From positions 1-39,756 of the forward strand of contig CAZIQF010000014.1 of NCBI GenBank assembly GCA_964541525.1: a stretch of 39,756 bases of DNA. Reading direction: 5' to 3'. Origin of the DNA: UBA1737 sp964541525. Its GTDB lineage: Bacteria; Bacillota_I; Bacilli_A; ML615J-28; CAG-313. Both the position numbers and the translations under genes were made by a program. The notes beneath the pieces are model-generated. The model had not been told where the DNA came from. It did not search any database and saw only the letters and a list, made by a program, of their open reading frames with translations. Positions 6,934-14,786 of the stretch are shown piece after piece (the stretch's first letter is position 1; each line of letters begins with the position of its first letter).

Positions 6934-8897
6934 TTAGACTTTTTCAAGATTGTATTATAATTGATATTAGTAGTATAAGTGGTCGAGTACTACAAAAAAT
7001 TAAAATATATCTAAATGGGATTGAAAATATAAAATTTATAATAAATAAGTCTGAGATTATAATTCAAGAAGCTAGCAAAAGTCAAAAAATTAAAATACTT
7101 GATTATTTTGCGAAATTGAATTTATTTGCATTTGATGAAAATGCGATGGCTTTTTTGGAAAATATAAAAAAAGAAAATATAAATTTTAAGCAAGTTCAGG
7201 ATGAGCTAATTAAATTAAAAAATGAAGTTGATTATAAAACAGAGGATTATGTTTCATTTAATAAGCAAACAGATAGATTATTGAAAATTAATTTAAGAGA
7301 CTATCAAAGAAAATCTGCTTATTTGTTATACAAGTCTGGAAATGGTTTTGATTTTTCAGTGCCTGGTGCTGGAAAAACTATCATAAGCTATGCAGTATAT
7401 ATAAATTTATTATTTGAAAAGAAAGTTGATTCACTATTTATAATAGGCCCTAAAAACTCTTATAATGCATGGTTTGATGAATATATTACATGCTTTAGTG
7501 AAAAACCAGAATTTGAAAATTTAAGTTTTTTGTCAGTAAAAGAAAGCAAGACATATTTAGGAACATCTGAAATGTTTAATAAAAAAATAGTTTTTGTCAA
7601 TTATGAAAAAATTAGTTCTTTAAAAAATGATATTTATAATTATATGAATAGACATAAAACTTTATTGATTGTGGACGAAGCACATAAAGTTAAAAATCCT
7701 AAAGCCAGACAAACAGAGGCTTTATTAGAGATAACAAAATCTGCAAATAGACGTATTTTATTAACCGGAACACCACTTCCTAACGGATATGAAGATTTAT
7801 ACTCTGAGTGCTTGATTTGTTTTCCTGATTATAAGATTATTCCTTATAATTACACAGAATTAAAAATAATGTCAAAAAATTCGGAAATAGATTCTATTAA
7901 GGAAAAGAAATTAATGGATGCTTTATATCCGTATTTTTCGAGAGTGTCTAAAAAATATTTGTTAAGTAAAGGTGATTTACTTCCTCCAGTTTTTTTGAAA
8001 AGAAGCATACGTATGGATGAATATCAACAACAAATATACGATTTAATAGGTGCTTTATCTGATGATATTGTAAATGATTGGGAATCGAGTTTTGCTTTAG
8101 CATTAAAAAAAGCTATTTCAATAAGAAGAATGCAGGCCTCTGCTAATCCCATTTTATTAAATAGAGCAATCTTTTTATCAATAGAAGATTTTCGTATGTT
8201 GATGATTGGAGAACTTGATGAAGAATATACAGATGATGAGCTAATGTATTTAAAAGAAAAAATCGAAAAAGCTGATGAAGAAATTATGAAACAAGTGAAT
8301 AGCTCATACATAGCGCAAATGATTTTAGATTATAGAAATATGCATAGACAACCGAAAAAAAATTTAGAAGCTTTGGAAATTTGCAAAGAATTAGTTAGTA
8401 AAGGAGAAAAAGTTTTAATTTGGGATGTCTTTGTAGGGAACATGGATTGTTTGAAAAATTTAATAGCTAATGAATTGAATATTACAGTAGGTTTAATTAA
8501 CGGATTAGTTAATAATGAAGAAAGACAATTAATTATAGAAGATTTTAAAAATGGAGAAATGATGGTATTAATTGCTTCTCCAGCAACATTGGCAGAATCA
8601 ATTTCACTACATAAATGCTGTCAAAACGCTATTTACGTTAATAGAAACTTTAATGCAGCACAATTTATTCAATCAAAGGATAGAATTCATAGAATTAATA
8701 TGCCTAAAAATAAAACCGCTACATATTATATGCTTTCTAATATTGATACGATAGATTCTGTTGTTTCAGAAAGATTAACGCTTAAAGAAAACAGGATGTT
8801 ACGAATTTTAGATTCTGAACAACTGGTTGTTGGTGCAATAGATAATCTTGACAACTCAAGTTTTTCTATTGATGATTTGAAAGCCATATATAAATGA
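6930..8897 (+). CDS. SNF2-family DEAH helicase/translocase
   Basis: This 655-residue superfamily 2 ATPase should move on DNA using ATP. The Q-like motif NLRDYQRKSA (121-130) precedes Walker A SVPGAGKT (143-150). DEAH is at 249-252, motif III LLTGTP at 277-282, and motif VI QSKDRIHR at 581-588; SSNPILL-like and LIASPATLAESISL segments complete the helicase C domain. Residues 1-110 have no family I recognise and may contact the ParB-like partner. The start is a TTG at 6930 (the TTGA overlap with the previous stop); the first internal ATG would remove most of that N-terminal region, and AGGGA lies nine bases upstream. It ends the operon, followed by a terminator at 8904. Confidence 0.88.
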   Translation: MIRLFQDCIIIDISSISGRVLQKIKIYLNGIENIKFIINKSEIIIQEASKSQKIKILDYFAKLNLFAFDENAMAFLENIKKENINFKQVQDELIKLKNEVDYKTEDYVSFNKQTDRLLKINLRDYQRKSAYLLYKSGNGFDFSVPGAGKTIISYAVYINLLFEKKVDSLFIIGPKNSYNAWFDEYITCFSEKPEFENLSFLSVKESKTYLGTSEMFNKKIVFVNYEKISSLKNDIYNYMNRHKTLLIVDEAHKVKNPKARQTEALLEITKSANRRILLTGTPLPNGYEDLYSECLICFPDYKIIPYNYTELKIMSKNSEIDSIKEKKLMDALYPYFSRVSKKYLLSKGDLLPPVFLKRSIRMDEYQQQIYDLIGALSDDIVNDWESSFALALKKAISIRRMQASANPILLNRAIFLSIEDFRMLMIGELDEEYTDDELMYLKEKIEKADEEIMKQVNSSYIAQMILDYRNMHRQPKKNLEALEICKELVSKGEKVLIWDVFVGNMDCLKNLIANELNITVGLINGLVNNEERQLIIEDFKNGEMMVLIASPATLAESISLHKCCQNAIYVNRNFNAAQFIQSKDRIHRINMPKNKTATYYMLSNIDTIDSVVSERLTLKENRMLRILDSEQLVVGAIDNLDNSSFSIDDLKAIYK

Positions 8898-8903
8898 TAA
8901 TCT

Positions 8904-8927
8904 GGTAGTCTAAATGGCTACCTTTTT
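8904..8927 (+). terminator. Terminator of the restriction operon
   Basis: GGTAGTC (8904-8910) pairs with GGCTACC (8916-8922) with one G-U pair and a five-base loop, followed by TTTTT. Confidence 0.8.
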
Positions 8928-8953
8928 ATCATATAAAGAAAGGAAATATAAAT

Positions 8954-10306
8954 ATGCTAACACATAAAGATATAGAAAAGATAAGAAAGATGTATTATGA
9001 ACAACATTATACTGTAACTGAAATAACTAGAATATTAAAAATATCTAGGAATACTTGTTATAAATATTTAAAATTTGTTAACTTTAATGCTTATATTAAA
9101 GAAAACAAAAGAGCACATTATTTAGATCAATATAAAGAAGTATTATTATCTTTAATAAAAAAAGATAGTTTACATCATCATAAACAAAGATATACTGGAA
9201 CACGTGCTTATGAATATTTAGTAGAAAACTATCCAGATTTTAAATATGCTAAAACTTCAACAATTAAATACTTTACCAAGCTTAAAAAAGAATTCTATTA
9301 TGAACATAATGGATTCTTACCACTAGATCATAAAGCATTAGAAGCACAAGTAGATTTAGGAGAATGTTCTTTTATAGAAAAAGGTGAAAAGATATATGGT
9401 AAATATTTAGTTATGACATTCACTTATTCTAATGCTTCTTATATACAGTTATTAAAGAATAAAAATGCTGAAAGTATTGTGTTAGCTACAAGACATATAT
9501 TTGAATATTTAAATGGAGTACCACATACTATATGGTTTGATAATGATAGTGCACTTGTTAAAATAGAAAATTTATAACACGGAAGAATTAGAAGAATAAT
9601 AGGAGATAACTTTAATAGATTTAAACTACATTATGATTTTAATGCAGTATTCTTAAATGTAAATAGAGGATATGAAAAGGGGACTGTTGAACAAGGTATA
9701 AGATACATGAGAAGAAACTTACTTGTACCACTACCTTCATTTGATGATTTTGATAAATACAATTTAGAATTATTAGATAAAAGTAAACAACAAATGAAAA
9801 GAGGACACTATGTATTAAAACAACCAATAATAGATTTACACTTTGAAGATATAACTGAGTTAAATCCATTACCACCTACACCATTTGATGCATCATCAAT
9901 ATCATCAAGAAAACTAGATAATTATGGAAGACTTACTACAGATAATAGACATTACTATTATTTATCACCATCACTAGCATATGAAAAAGTTCAAGTAAAA
10001 TATTTACCTGAACAATTAGAAATATATTATGATGATGGGAGATACATAATGACAGTACCTAGAATGAATACAAAACCTGGAGCAAGATATATTAACTGGA
10101 GTCCTTATATTAGATTACTTGCTGATAAACCAGCAGCAATGTATAATTTCTCATTTTTAGATTTATTCGAAGGGAATAATGAAATTATAGAAAAGATAAC
10201 AAAGCTGGATTCAGTTAAGCTAAGAGAGTTTTTGTTAAAGTTTGCGGATATGATTGATAAAGAAGGTTTAAAGAATGCAAAAAATAAAATTATTGAATTG
10301 CTATAA
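8954..10306 (+). pseudogene. istA: IS21-family IstA-type transposase, broken by an in-frame TAA
   Basis: The frame encodes 450 codons of an IstA-like DDE transposase. A helix-turn-helix lies at residues 17-40 (YTVTEITRILKISRNTCYKY). The catalytic Asp residues are Asp134 (QVDLGEC) and Asp196 (WFDNDSAL), and the Glu is about residue 246 (EKGTVEQ). Codon 208 (9575-9577) is TAA and the same frame then continues unchanged to 10306, so this is a single-base nonsense change. The first part has a good start (AGAAAGGA before 8954), but alone it lacks the catalytic Glu. The helper ATPase gene istB is absent: the next gene is unrelated. I see no terminal inverted repeats at either edge. Confidence 0.88.
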
Positions 10307-10381
10307 ATGTGACTTTAATGTTGTATAACTATTGAAAATAAACACATACTATTATATGAGTGAAACGAATTACATAAAAAC

Positions 10382-10403
10382 CGTAACAAAATGTTACGAT
10401 TTT
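10382..10403 (+). terminator. Hairpin between transposase relic and ATPase gene
   Basis: CGTAACA (10382-10388) and TGTTACG (10392-10398) form a perfect 7-bp stem with a three-base loop, preceded by A-rich and followed by T-rich sequence. It is probably a terminator for the transposase transcript. Because it lies just upstream of a promoter, an operator role is also possible. Confidence 0.55.
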
Positions 10404-10415
10404 AGGAATAAATTC

Positions 10416-10444
10416 TTGACTTTAATAATACAATTTGGTATAAT
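10416..10444 (+). promoter_or_regulatory. Strong promoter of the ATPase-TOPRIM pair
   Basis: TTGACT (10416-10421), a 17-base spacer and TATAAT (10439-10444) give one of the best consensus matches in the window. Confidence 0.8.
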
Positions 10445-10479
10445 AGGAGTGTATAATTTATATGAAGAGGAATCAAAAA

Positions 10480-11847
10480 ATGAAAAATCTAATAGTTAAG
10501 CTAGATAGCATTAAAATGAATAATTTTAAAAATATTTTGAAGAGTGAGATATCATTTTCGGATAAGGGAAAAGTATTAAATACTGTTGGAATATATGGTC
10601 AGAATGGAAGTGGGAAGACTGCTGTCGTAGAAGCTATAAATATTTTGAAATCGTTATTAATGGATATCCCTTTTCAAAAAGACTTATATTATTATATAAA
10701 TATTTTAAATGATGAATTGTTATTAGAGTATAAATTTAATTTTAATAAGGATAAAGAAAAATACATTATTAAGTATTTAATTAAATTTGAGAGAGATTCT
10801 AGATTTAATGTTGAAAAAAATTTAGAAGAAAAAATTGCTATATTAACTAGAGAAAAAATAGAAATATTGGATTTGAATGAAAAAATATTAGGATATATTG
10901 ATTTTAAAAAGGACAATAAAAAGTTTAGTATAAATTACGAAGATCTTAGTTTTGAAAATAGTGATGAAATCATAGCAAAAGATATTGCAATGGCAACCGC
11001 ACATGTGTCTAATCAATTATCAAAAACAATGATATTTCAACAGATGTTTAGAGAAAATGTTAAAAAAAGTACATTGTTTAAAACAGTGTTGAGAGGAATG
11101 AATTTTTACGCTATTACTAATTTATTTGTAATAGGAATGAAAGAAACTAGTCTGATTTCTGCTGTTGATAATTTGCCTTTAAATATACGTACTTCTAATA
11201 ATTGTAATACTATTGCATCTGGTACTGTGCCATTAAATTTATTTGCTCCAACAATTATTCCTAGTGTTGTATTGGATACAATTACACCTGAACTGGATCA
11301 AATCAACATTGTTATGGGACAACTAATTCCTGGAATAAAGATTGGATATAAAAAAATTAGTGATGGCTTAGATAAAAATGGAAATTCGATTGTAACTATT
11401 CAATTGGTCTCTATTATAGGTGAAGCAACAATACCTTTGAAATACGAATCTGAAGGTGTGAAAAAACTAATTGCGTTATGCAGCGTTTTAATTGGAATGT
11501 ATAATAATGAAGCTGTATGTTTGGTAATAGATGAGCTTGATTCGGGAATTTTTGAATATTTATTAGGAGAATTAGTTAAAATTCTTCATAATGGTGCTAA
11601 GGGACAATTAATTTTTACATCTCATAATTTAAGATTATTAGAAGTATTACCAAAACAATGTATGGTTTTTTCTACTACTAATCCGAAAAAATGTTTTATT
11701 AAAATGGCTAATGTAAAACCAAACCATAATTTGAGAGATTTTTATTATAGAACAATTCTTTTGGGTGGACAAAAAGAAGAGTTGTATGATGAAACTGAGG
11801 AATTTGAAATAGAAAGGGCTTTTAGAAGATGCCAATTTCAAGAATGA
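10480..11847 (+). CDS. AAA-family ATPase of an AbiL/PARIS/RloA-like pair
   Basis: This protein of about 455 residues resembles the ABC-like AAA15/AAA21 ATPases that act as sensors or cages in abortive-infection systems. Walker A is GQNGSGKT, near residues 40-47. The signature-like segment YESEGVKKLIALCSVLIG precedes Walker B (VCLVIDELDSG), and a switch His lies in LIFTSHNLRLLEVL. The middle, helical part corresponds to the reduced coiled-coil insertion. The promoter would start transcription near 10451, which puts the first ATG (10462) too close. The ATG at 10480, with AAGAGGAA at 10465-10472, is the better start. The gene overlaps the TOPRIM-like gene, so coupled expression is likely. Which named system it belongs to is not settled. 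Confidence 0.85.
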   Translation: MKNLIVKLDSIKMNNFKNILKSEISFSDKGKVLNTVGIYGQNGSGKTAVVEAINILKSLLMDIPFQKDLYYYINILNDELLLEYKFNFNKDKEKYIIKYLIKFERDSRFNVEKNLEEKIAILTREKIEILDLNEKILGYIDFKKDNKKFSINYEDLSFENSDEIIAKDIAMATAHVSNQLSKTMIFQQMFRENVKKSTLFKTVLRGMNFYAITNLFVIGMKETSLISAVDNLPLNIRTSNNCNTIASGTVPLNLFAPTIIPSVVLDTITPELDQINIVMGQLIPGIKIGYKKISDGLDKNGNSIVTIQLVSIIGEATIPLKYESEGVKKLIALCSVLIGMYNNEAVCLVIDELDSGIFEYLLGELVKILHNGAKGQLIFTSHNLRLLEVLPKQCMVFSTTNPKKCFIKMANVKPNHNLRDFYYRTILLGGQKEELYDETEEFEIERAFRRCQFQE

Positions 11848-12557
11848 AAAAGTTAATACTAATTATTGTGGAAGGTGGCAGCGATGGAGTTTACTTATAT
11901 CCAATCAAAAAAATGGTTAAAGCTCGTTCTAATAGTAGAATTGAATTTAAAATAACAAAAGGGGATATATTAGTACAAAAAGATACTGATAACACCAATA
12001 TTGAAATCAAAGTAGGTGTTGCTATTCAAGAATATTTAGATTTGTATGGTCTTCAGTATGATGATATCAAACAGGTTATACATATAGTTGATTTAGATGG
12101 TGCATTTATCGATACAAAGAAAATTAAAACTGATAGTTCTCTTCTTAAAGGACAAACCATATATTATAGAGATAAAATTACAAATGTAAATAAAAATAAT
12201 ATTATAAGAAGAAATAAGAAAAAGGTTGATTGCTTAGGAGTATTGTATAATTTAGATAAAATTAATTATGGTACTCAAGGCACAATTCCATATAGGGTTT
12301 ATTATTTTTCTACAAATATCGATGATTATTTTTATGGAGAACAGAATTTGACTGATGAAGAAAAGGAAGCAAAATCAAATTTAATTTATGATAGGTATAT
12401 TGATGATCCTGAAGGTTATAGAAATATGATTGAAGAAGACTTTTGTGCTCCAGGAAATTATATAGAAACATGGGAATATGCTAAAATTGATAACAACTCA
12501 TTGAGTCGTTGTTCAAATTTTAATAAGTTTTTTGCAGAAATTATTGACAAACTTTAA
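11829..12557 (+). CDS. TOPRIM-like effector paired with the AAA ATPase
   Basis: This 242-residue protein begins KKLILIIVEGGSDGVYLYP, a TOPRIM-type first motif (hhhEGxxD). A second acidic motif, HIVDLDGAFI, near residue 90 matches the DxD of TOPRIM. Proteins with this layout (RloB, AbiLii, the DUF4435 protein AriB of PARIS) are partners of AAA15 ATPases and, where studied, act as nucleases triggered by infection. The remainder is not a family I can name. The ATG at 11829 has AAAGGG ten bases before it; an alternative ATG at 11844 would give an ATGA overlap with the upstream stop and five fewer residues. A terminator follows. The TOPRIM assignment is good; effector activity is inferred. Confidence 0.75.
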   Translation: MPISRMKKLILIIVEGGSDGVYLYPIKKMVKARSNSRIEFKITKGDILVQKDTDNTNIEIKVGVAIQEYLDLYGLQYDDIKQVIHIVDLDGAFIDTKKIKTDSSLLKGQTIYYRDKITNVNKNNIIRRNKKKVDCLGVLYNLDKINYGTQGTIPYRVYYFSTNIDDYFYGEQNLTDEEKEAKSNLIYDRYIDDPEGYRNMIEEDFCAPGNYIETWEYAKIDNNSLSRCSNFNKFFAEIIDKL

Positions 12558-12569
12558 TACTACTAACGA

Positions 12570-12605
12570 TGTTCAAATCTTATATAGGGTTTGAGCATTT
12601 TTAAT
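12570..12605 (+). terminator. Terminator of the ATPase-TOPRIM pair
   Basis: TGTTCAAATC pairs with GGGTTTGAGCA around a short loop, with G-U pairs, and is followed by TTTTTAATT. Confidence 0.7.
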
Positions 12606-12623
12606 TATATAAATTGAATATTA

Positions 12624-12676
12624 TTGACTTCAATAATTACACAAAATTGACTTTTATTTTTGAACAAATTTGACTC
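12624..12676. repeat. Three TTGACT motifs with exact 23-bp period
   Basis: TTGACTT at 12624 and 12647 and TTGACTC at 12670 are spaced exactly 23 bp apart, inside partly similar flanks (AATT before each of the last two). Short repeats at about two helical turns are characteristic of transposase-binding ends in IS21-type elements, and an IS21-type transposase relic lies 2.3 kb upstream. Confidence 0.6.
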
Positions 12677-12700
12677 TTGTGTTCATAAGTTAACCAAAAC

Positions 12701-12729
12701 CTTCTAGAATAGCTTAGAAGATATTTTTT
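12701..12729 (+). terminator. Weak hairpin with T-rich tail
   Basis: CTTCTA (12701-12706) pairs with TAGAAG (12715-12720), followed by ATATTTTTTATT. It is short, and no gene lies directly upstream of it. Confidence 0.35.
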
Positions 12730-12856
12730 ATTATAAAACGATAAATAATCTTATTATACGGCTGAAATATAGGTATAAGTGCAGTAATTATACCATTTAT
12801 ACTAAGAATAGCTTATAGGGAGGGGGATATCGAATCTCCAGAATTTTTGAACACGA

Positions 12857-12907
12857 AGAGCGGGGCGCCAGTCTCGTGTGGGGAAGAATCAAAATAATCA
12901 AAAATCA
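12857..12907. repeat. 51-bp direct repeat, copy A
   Basis: This copy is 43/51 identical to copy B at 13209-13259, with no gaps. It begins AGAGCGGGGC and ends with an AATCAAAATAATC-type stretch. The GC-rich first half is unlike the surrounding DNA. Confidence 0.75.
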
Positions 12908-13038
12908 GTGTCCAAAAATTCAAGGTGAATTGGACACTTTTTTCATATTAAGTTGACACTTGAGAAAGTAGAATTGGACACTTGGTCATAGTGGAATTTA
13001 ACATAAAATCATTTAATGTTAAAATAGTGTCCAAAAAT
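12907..13038. repeat. GTGTCCAA motif cluster with a 22-bp-period core
   Basis: AGTGTCCAAAAAT occurs at 12907 and 13026. The reverse-complement motif TTGGACACTT occurs at 12930 and 12974, with a degenerate TTGACACTT at 12953. The three GACACTT cores start at 12933, 12955 and 12977, exactly 22 bp apart. One more TTGGACAC is at 13201, beside copy B of the 51-bp repeat. This looks like a second type of multi-site transposon end. Confidence 0.6.
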
Positions 13039-13063
13039 GCATCTGAACCTGGTATAGTAAATA

Positions 13064-13106
13064 GCTTATAGGTAACCTATTTCTGGTTGCCTATAAGCCT
13101 TTTTTT
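13064..13106 (+). terminator. Strong terminator hairpin with no gene upstream
   Basis: GCTTATAGGTAACC (13064-13077) pairs with GGTTGCCTATAAGC (13085-13098) with a single G-U pair, followed by CTTTTTTT. A partial copy of the left arm (ATAGCTTATAGG) also occurs near 12809. It shields purB from readthrough, or is left from a lost gene. Confidence 0.75.
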
Positions 13107-13208
13107 GTACAAAAACCACTACAAAAGCTGCTATAAAAGAACAATAGCATGGAGGAAAAGTGGCAGTGAGGCATGGGGGAGGTCTAAAATTTGGATATTA
13201 TTGGACAC

Positions 13209-13259
13209 AGAGCGGGGCACCATTTTCGTGTGCTAGATAATCAAAATAATCAAAAATCA
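13209..13259. repeat. 51-bp direct repeat, copy B
   Basis: See copy A at 12857-12907. This copy is directly preceded by TTGGACAC (13201-13208), whereas copy A is preceded by TTTGAACACGA, so the similarity weakly extends upstream. Confidence 0.75.
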
Positions 13260-13400
13260 TAGGAAAAATTTATATAACAAAATAAGAAGAAATGTTTAGA
13301 ATATTTAGCCAAATCTTGATAAAAATATTTATTAATTATTGATATTTGCTTTTTAATGGTTTAATCTTTTATGTTCTGTTATAGGTAAATTGCAATTAAT

Positions 13401-13429
13401 TTGTGATTGAATTTGGTTTGTAGTATAAT
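13401..13429 (+). promoter_or_regulatory. purBA promoter
   Basis: TTGTGA (13401-13406), a 17-base spacer and TATAAT (13424-13429) lie 60 bases before the purB start. I see no purine riboswitch in the leader. Confidence 0.65.
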
Positions 13430-13489
13430 AAAAAGAGTCTTAATGCTTATGTATTAGGATCTAATTTAGAACATAAAAGGTGGGTCAAG

Positions 13490-14782
13490 ATGATTGATCG
13501 TTATTTATTAAAAGAAATGAAAGATATTTTTAATGATGAACATAAGTTTCAAAATTTTTTATTGATTGAAGAAGCTGTTATTGAAGCTTATGTTCATTTA
13601 AATGTTATTCCAAGATCAGATTATGAACAAGTCGTATCAAAAGCACATATTGATATTGAACGAATTCAGGAGCTTGAGGAAATAACTAAACACGATGTTA
13701 TTGCTTTTACAAGGTCGATTTCGGAGCAATTAGGTGATGAACGCAAATGGATTCATTACTCATTAACTAGTACTGATGTTGTTGATAGTGCTCAATCTTT
13801 AACTCTTCATGAGGTCAATGAATACTTACTTAAGGATATTGAAGCGCTTTTAAGTACTTTAAAGGATAAAGCCCTTTTATATAGAAATCAACCAATTATT
13901 GGAAGAACACATGGTATTTATGCTGAAGTAACATCTTTTGGACTTAAATGGGCTTTATGGTATGATGAATTACATCGTGATTATCTTCGTTTTATAAGTG
14001 AAAGACAAAATGTTGAGGTGATTAAACTTTCTGGTGCTGTTGGTAATTATGCTAATATTCCAATGGAAGTAGAAGCATATGTTGCTGCGAAATTTAATTT
14101 ACCATACTCGGCAATTTCTACACAAGTTTTATCAAGAGATCGTCATACTGCTTTTGTCTTTTCATTAGTTCAAATTGCATCAACATTAGAAAAAATCGCA
14201 ACGGAAATTAGACATTTATCAAGAAGTGAGATTAAAGAAGTAGAAGAATATTTTGCAAGTGGACAAAAAGGCTCAAGTGCAATGCCACACAAAAGAAATC
14301 CAATTGGTTGTGAAAATATTTGTGGTTTAGCTAGAGTTGTAAAAAGCTACATTCAAATTGCTCTTGAAGATAATAATTTATGGCATGAAAGAGATATTTC
14401 ACATTCATCTGCCGAACGAATTATGCTTCCTGATGCAATTTCACTAATTCATTTTATGCTAAAAAGAATGAATCGCATTTGTCAGCAATTAGTAGTGTAT
14501 CCAGATAGGATGATAGAAAATATTCATTTAACATATGATGTTATTTTTTCTGGTCGAGTTTTACAAGAATTAATTAATCATGGCTTTTCACGCGAAAAAG
14601 CTTATGATTTAATTCAACCAATTGCTTTTACTGCAATGAATCATCAAACTTCATTTTTAGATTTACTACTAGCTTCACCAGAAGTTTGTGCTGTTCTTAG
14701 TGAAGCAGAAATAAAACAATGCTTTGGTTTAGATTATTATTTAAAGAATGTTGATAAAATATATAAAAGATTAGGATGGTAA
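13490..14782 (+). CDS. purB: Adenylosuccinate lyase
   Basis: This 430-residue enzyme cleaves adenylosuccinate to AMP and fumarate, and SAICAR to AICAR, in cytosolic purine synthesis. The fumarase/aspartase superfamily signature GSSAMPHKRNP lies near residues 262-272 and carries the catalytic loop. HYSLTSTDVVDSAQ and RTHGIYAEV are the other conserved substrate segments. The length is normal. AAAGGTGGG lies eight bases before the ATG. purA starts four bases after the stop, so the pair makes AMP from IMP: PurA forms adenylosuccinate and PurB cleaves it. It is the first clearly chromosomal gene after the island. Confidence 0.97.
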   Translation: MIDRYLLKEMKDIFNDEHKFQNFLLIEEAVIEAYVHLNVIPRSDYEQVVSKAHIDIERIQELEEITKHDVIAFTRSISEQLGDERKWIHYSLTSTDVVDSAQSLTLHEVNEYLLKDIEALLSTLKDKALLYRNQPIIGRTHGIYAEVTSFGLKWALWYDELHRDYLRFISERQNVEVIKLSGAVGNYANIPMEVEAYVAAKFNLPYSAISTQVLSRDRHTAFVFSLVQIASTLEKIATEIRHLSRSEIKEVEEYFASGQKGSSAMPHKRNPIGCENICGLARVVKSYIQIALEDNNLWHERDISHSSAERIMLPDAISLIHFMLKRMNRICQQLVVYPDRMIENIHLTYDVIFSGRVLQELINHGFSREKAYDLIQPIAFTAMNHQTSFLDLLLASPEVCAVLSEAEIKQCFGLDYYLKNVDKIYKRLGW

Positions 14783-14786
14783 AAGA

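Larger units (their letters stand above)
12606..13400. other. Gene-free stretch of insertion-sequence-like scar tissue
   Basis: About 800 bp carry no credible gene on either strand. What is visible is a 23-bp-period TTGACT repeat (12624-12676), a weak hairpin (12701-12726), a 22-bp-period GGACACTT repeat (12930-12983) and scattered GTGTCCAA motifs. There is also a diverged 51-bp direct repeat (12857 and 13209) and a strong terminator hairpin (13064-13106). Local GC rises over the 51-bp repeats. The arrangement suggests stacked ends of degraded mobile elements between the defence island and purB. Confidence 0.5.

Noticed and set aside
12624..12983. CRISPR-like array, because of regular 22-23-bp spacing
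   Set aside because: The conserved cores are only 7-10 bp, there are three units per array, and no cas genes are present.
13107..13489. Purine riboswitch before purB
   Set aside because: The leader after the promoter is only about 50 bases to the start codon and I cannot find the conserved three-way-junction core.
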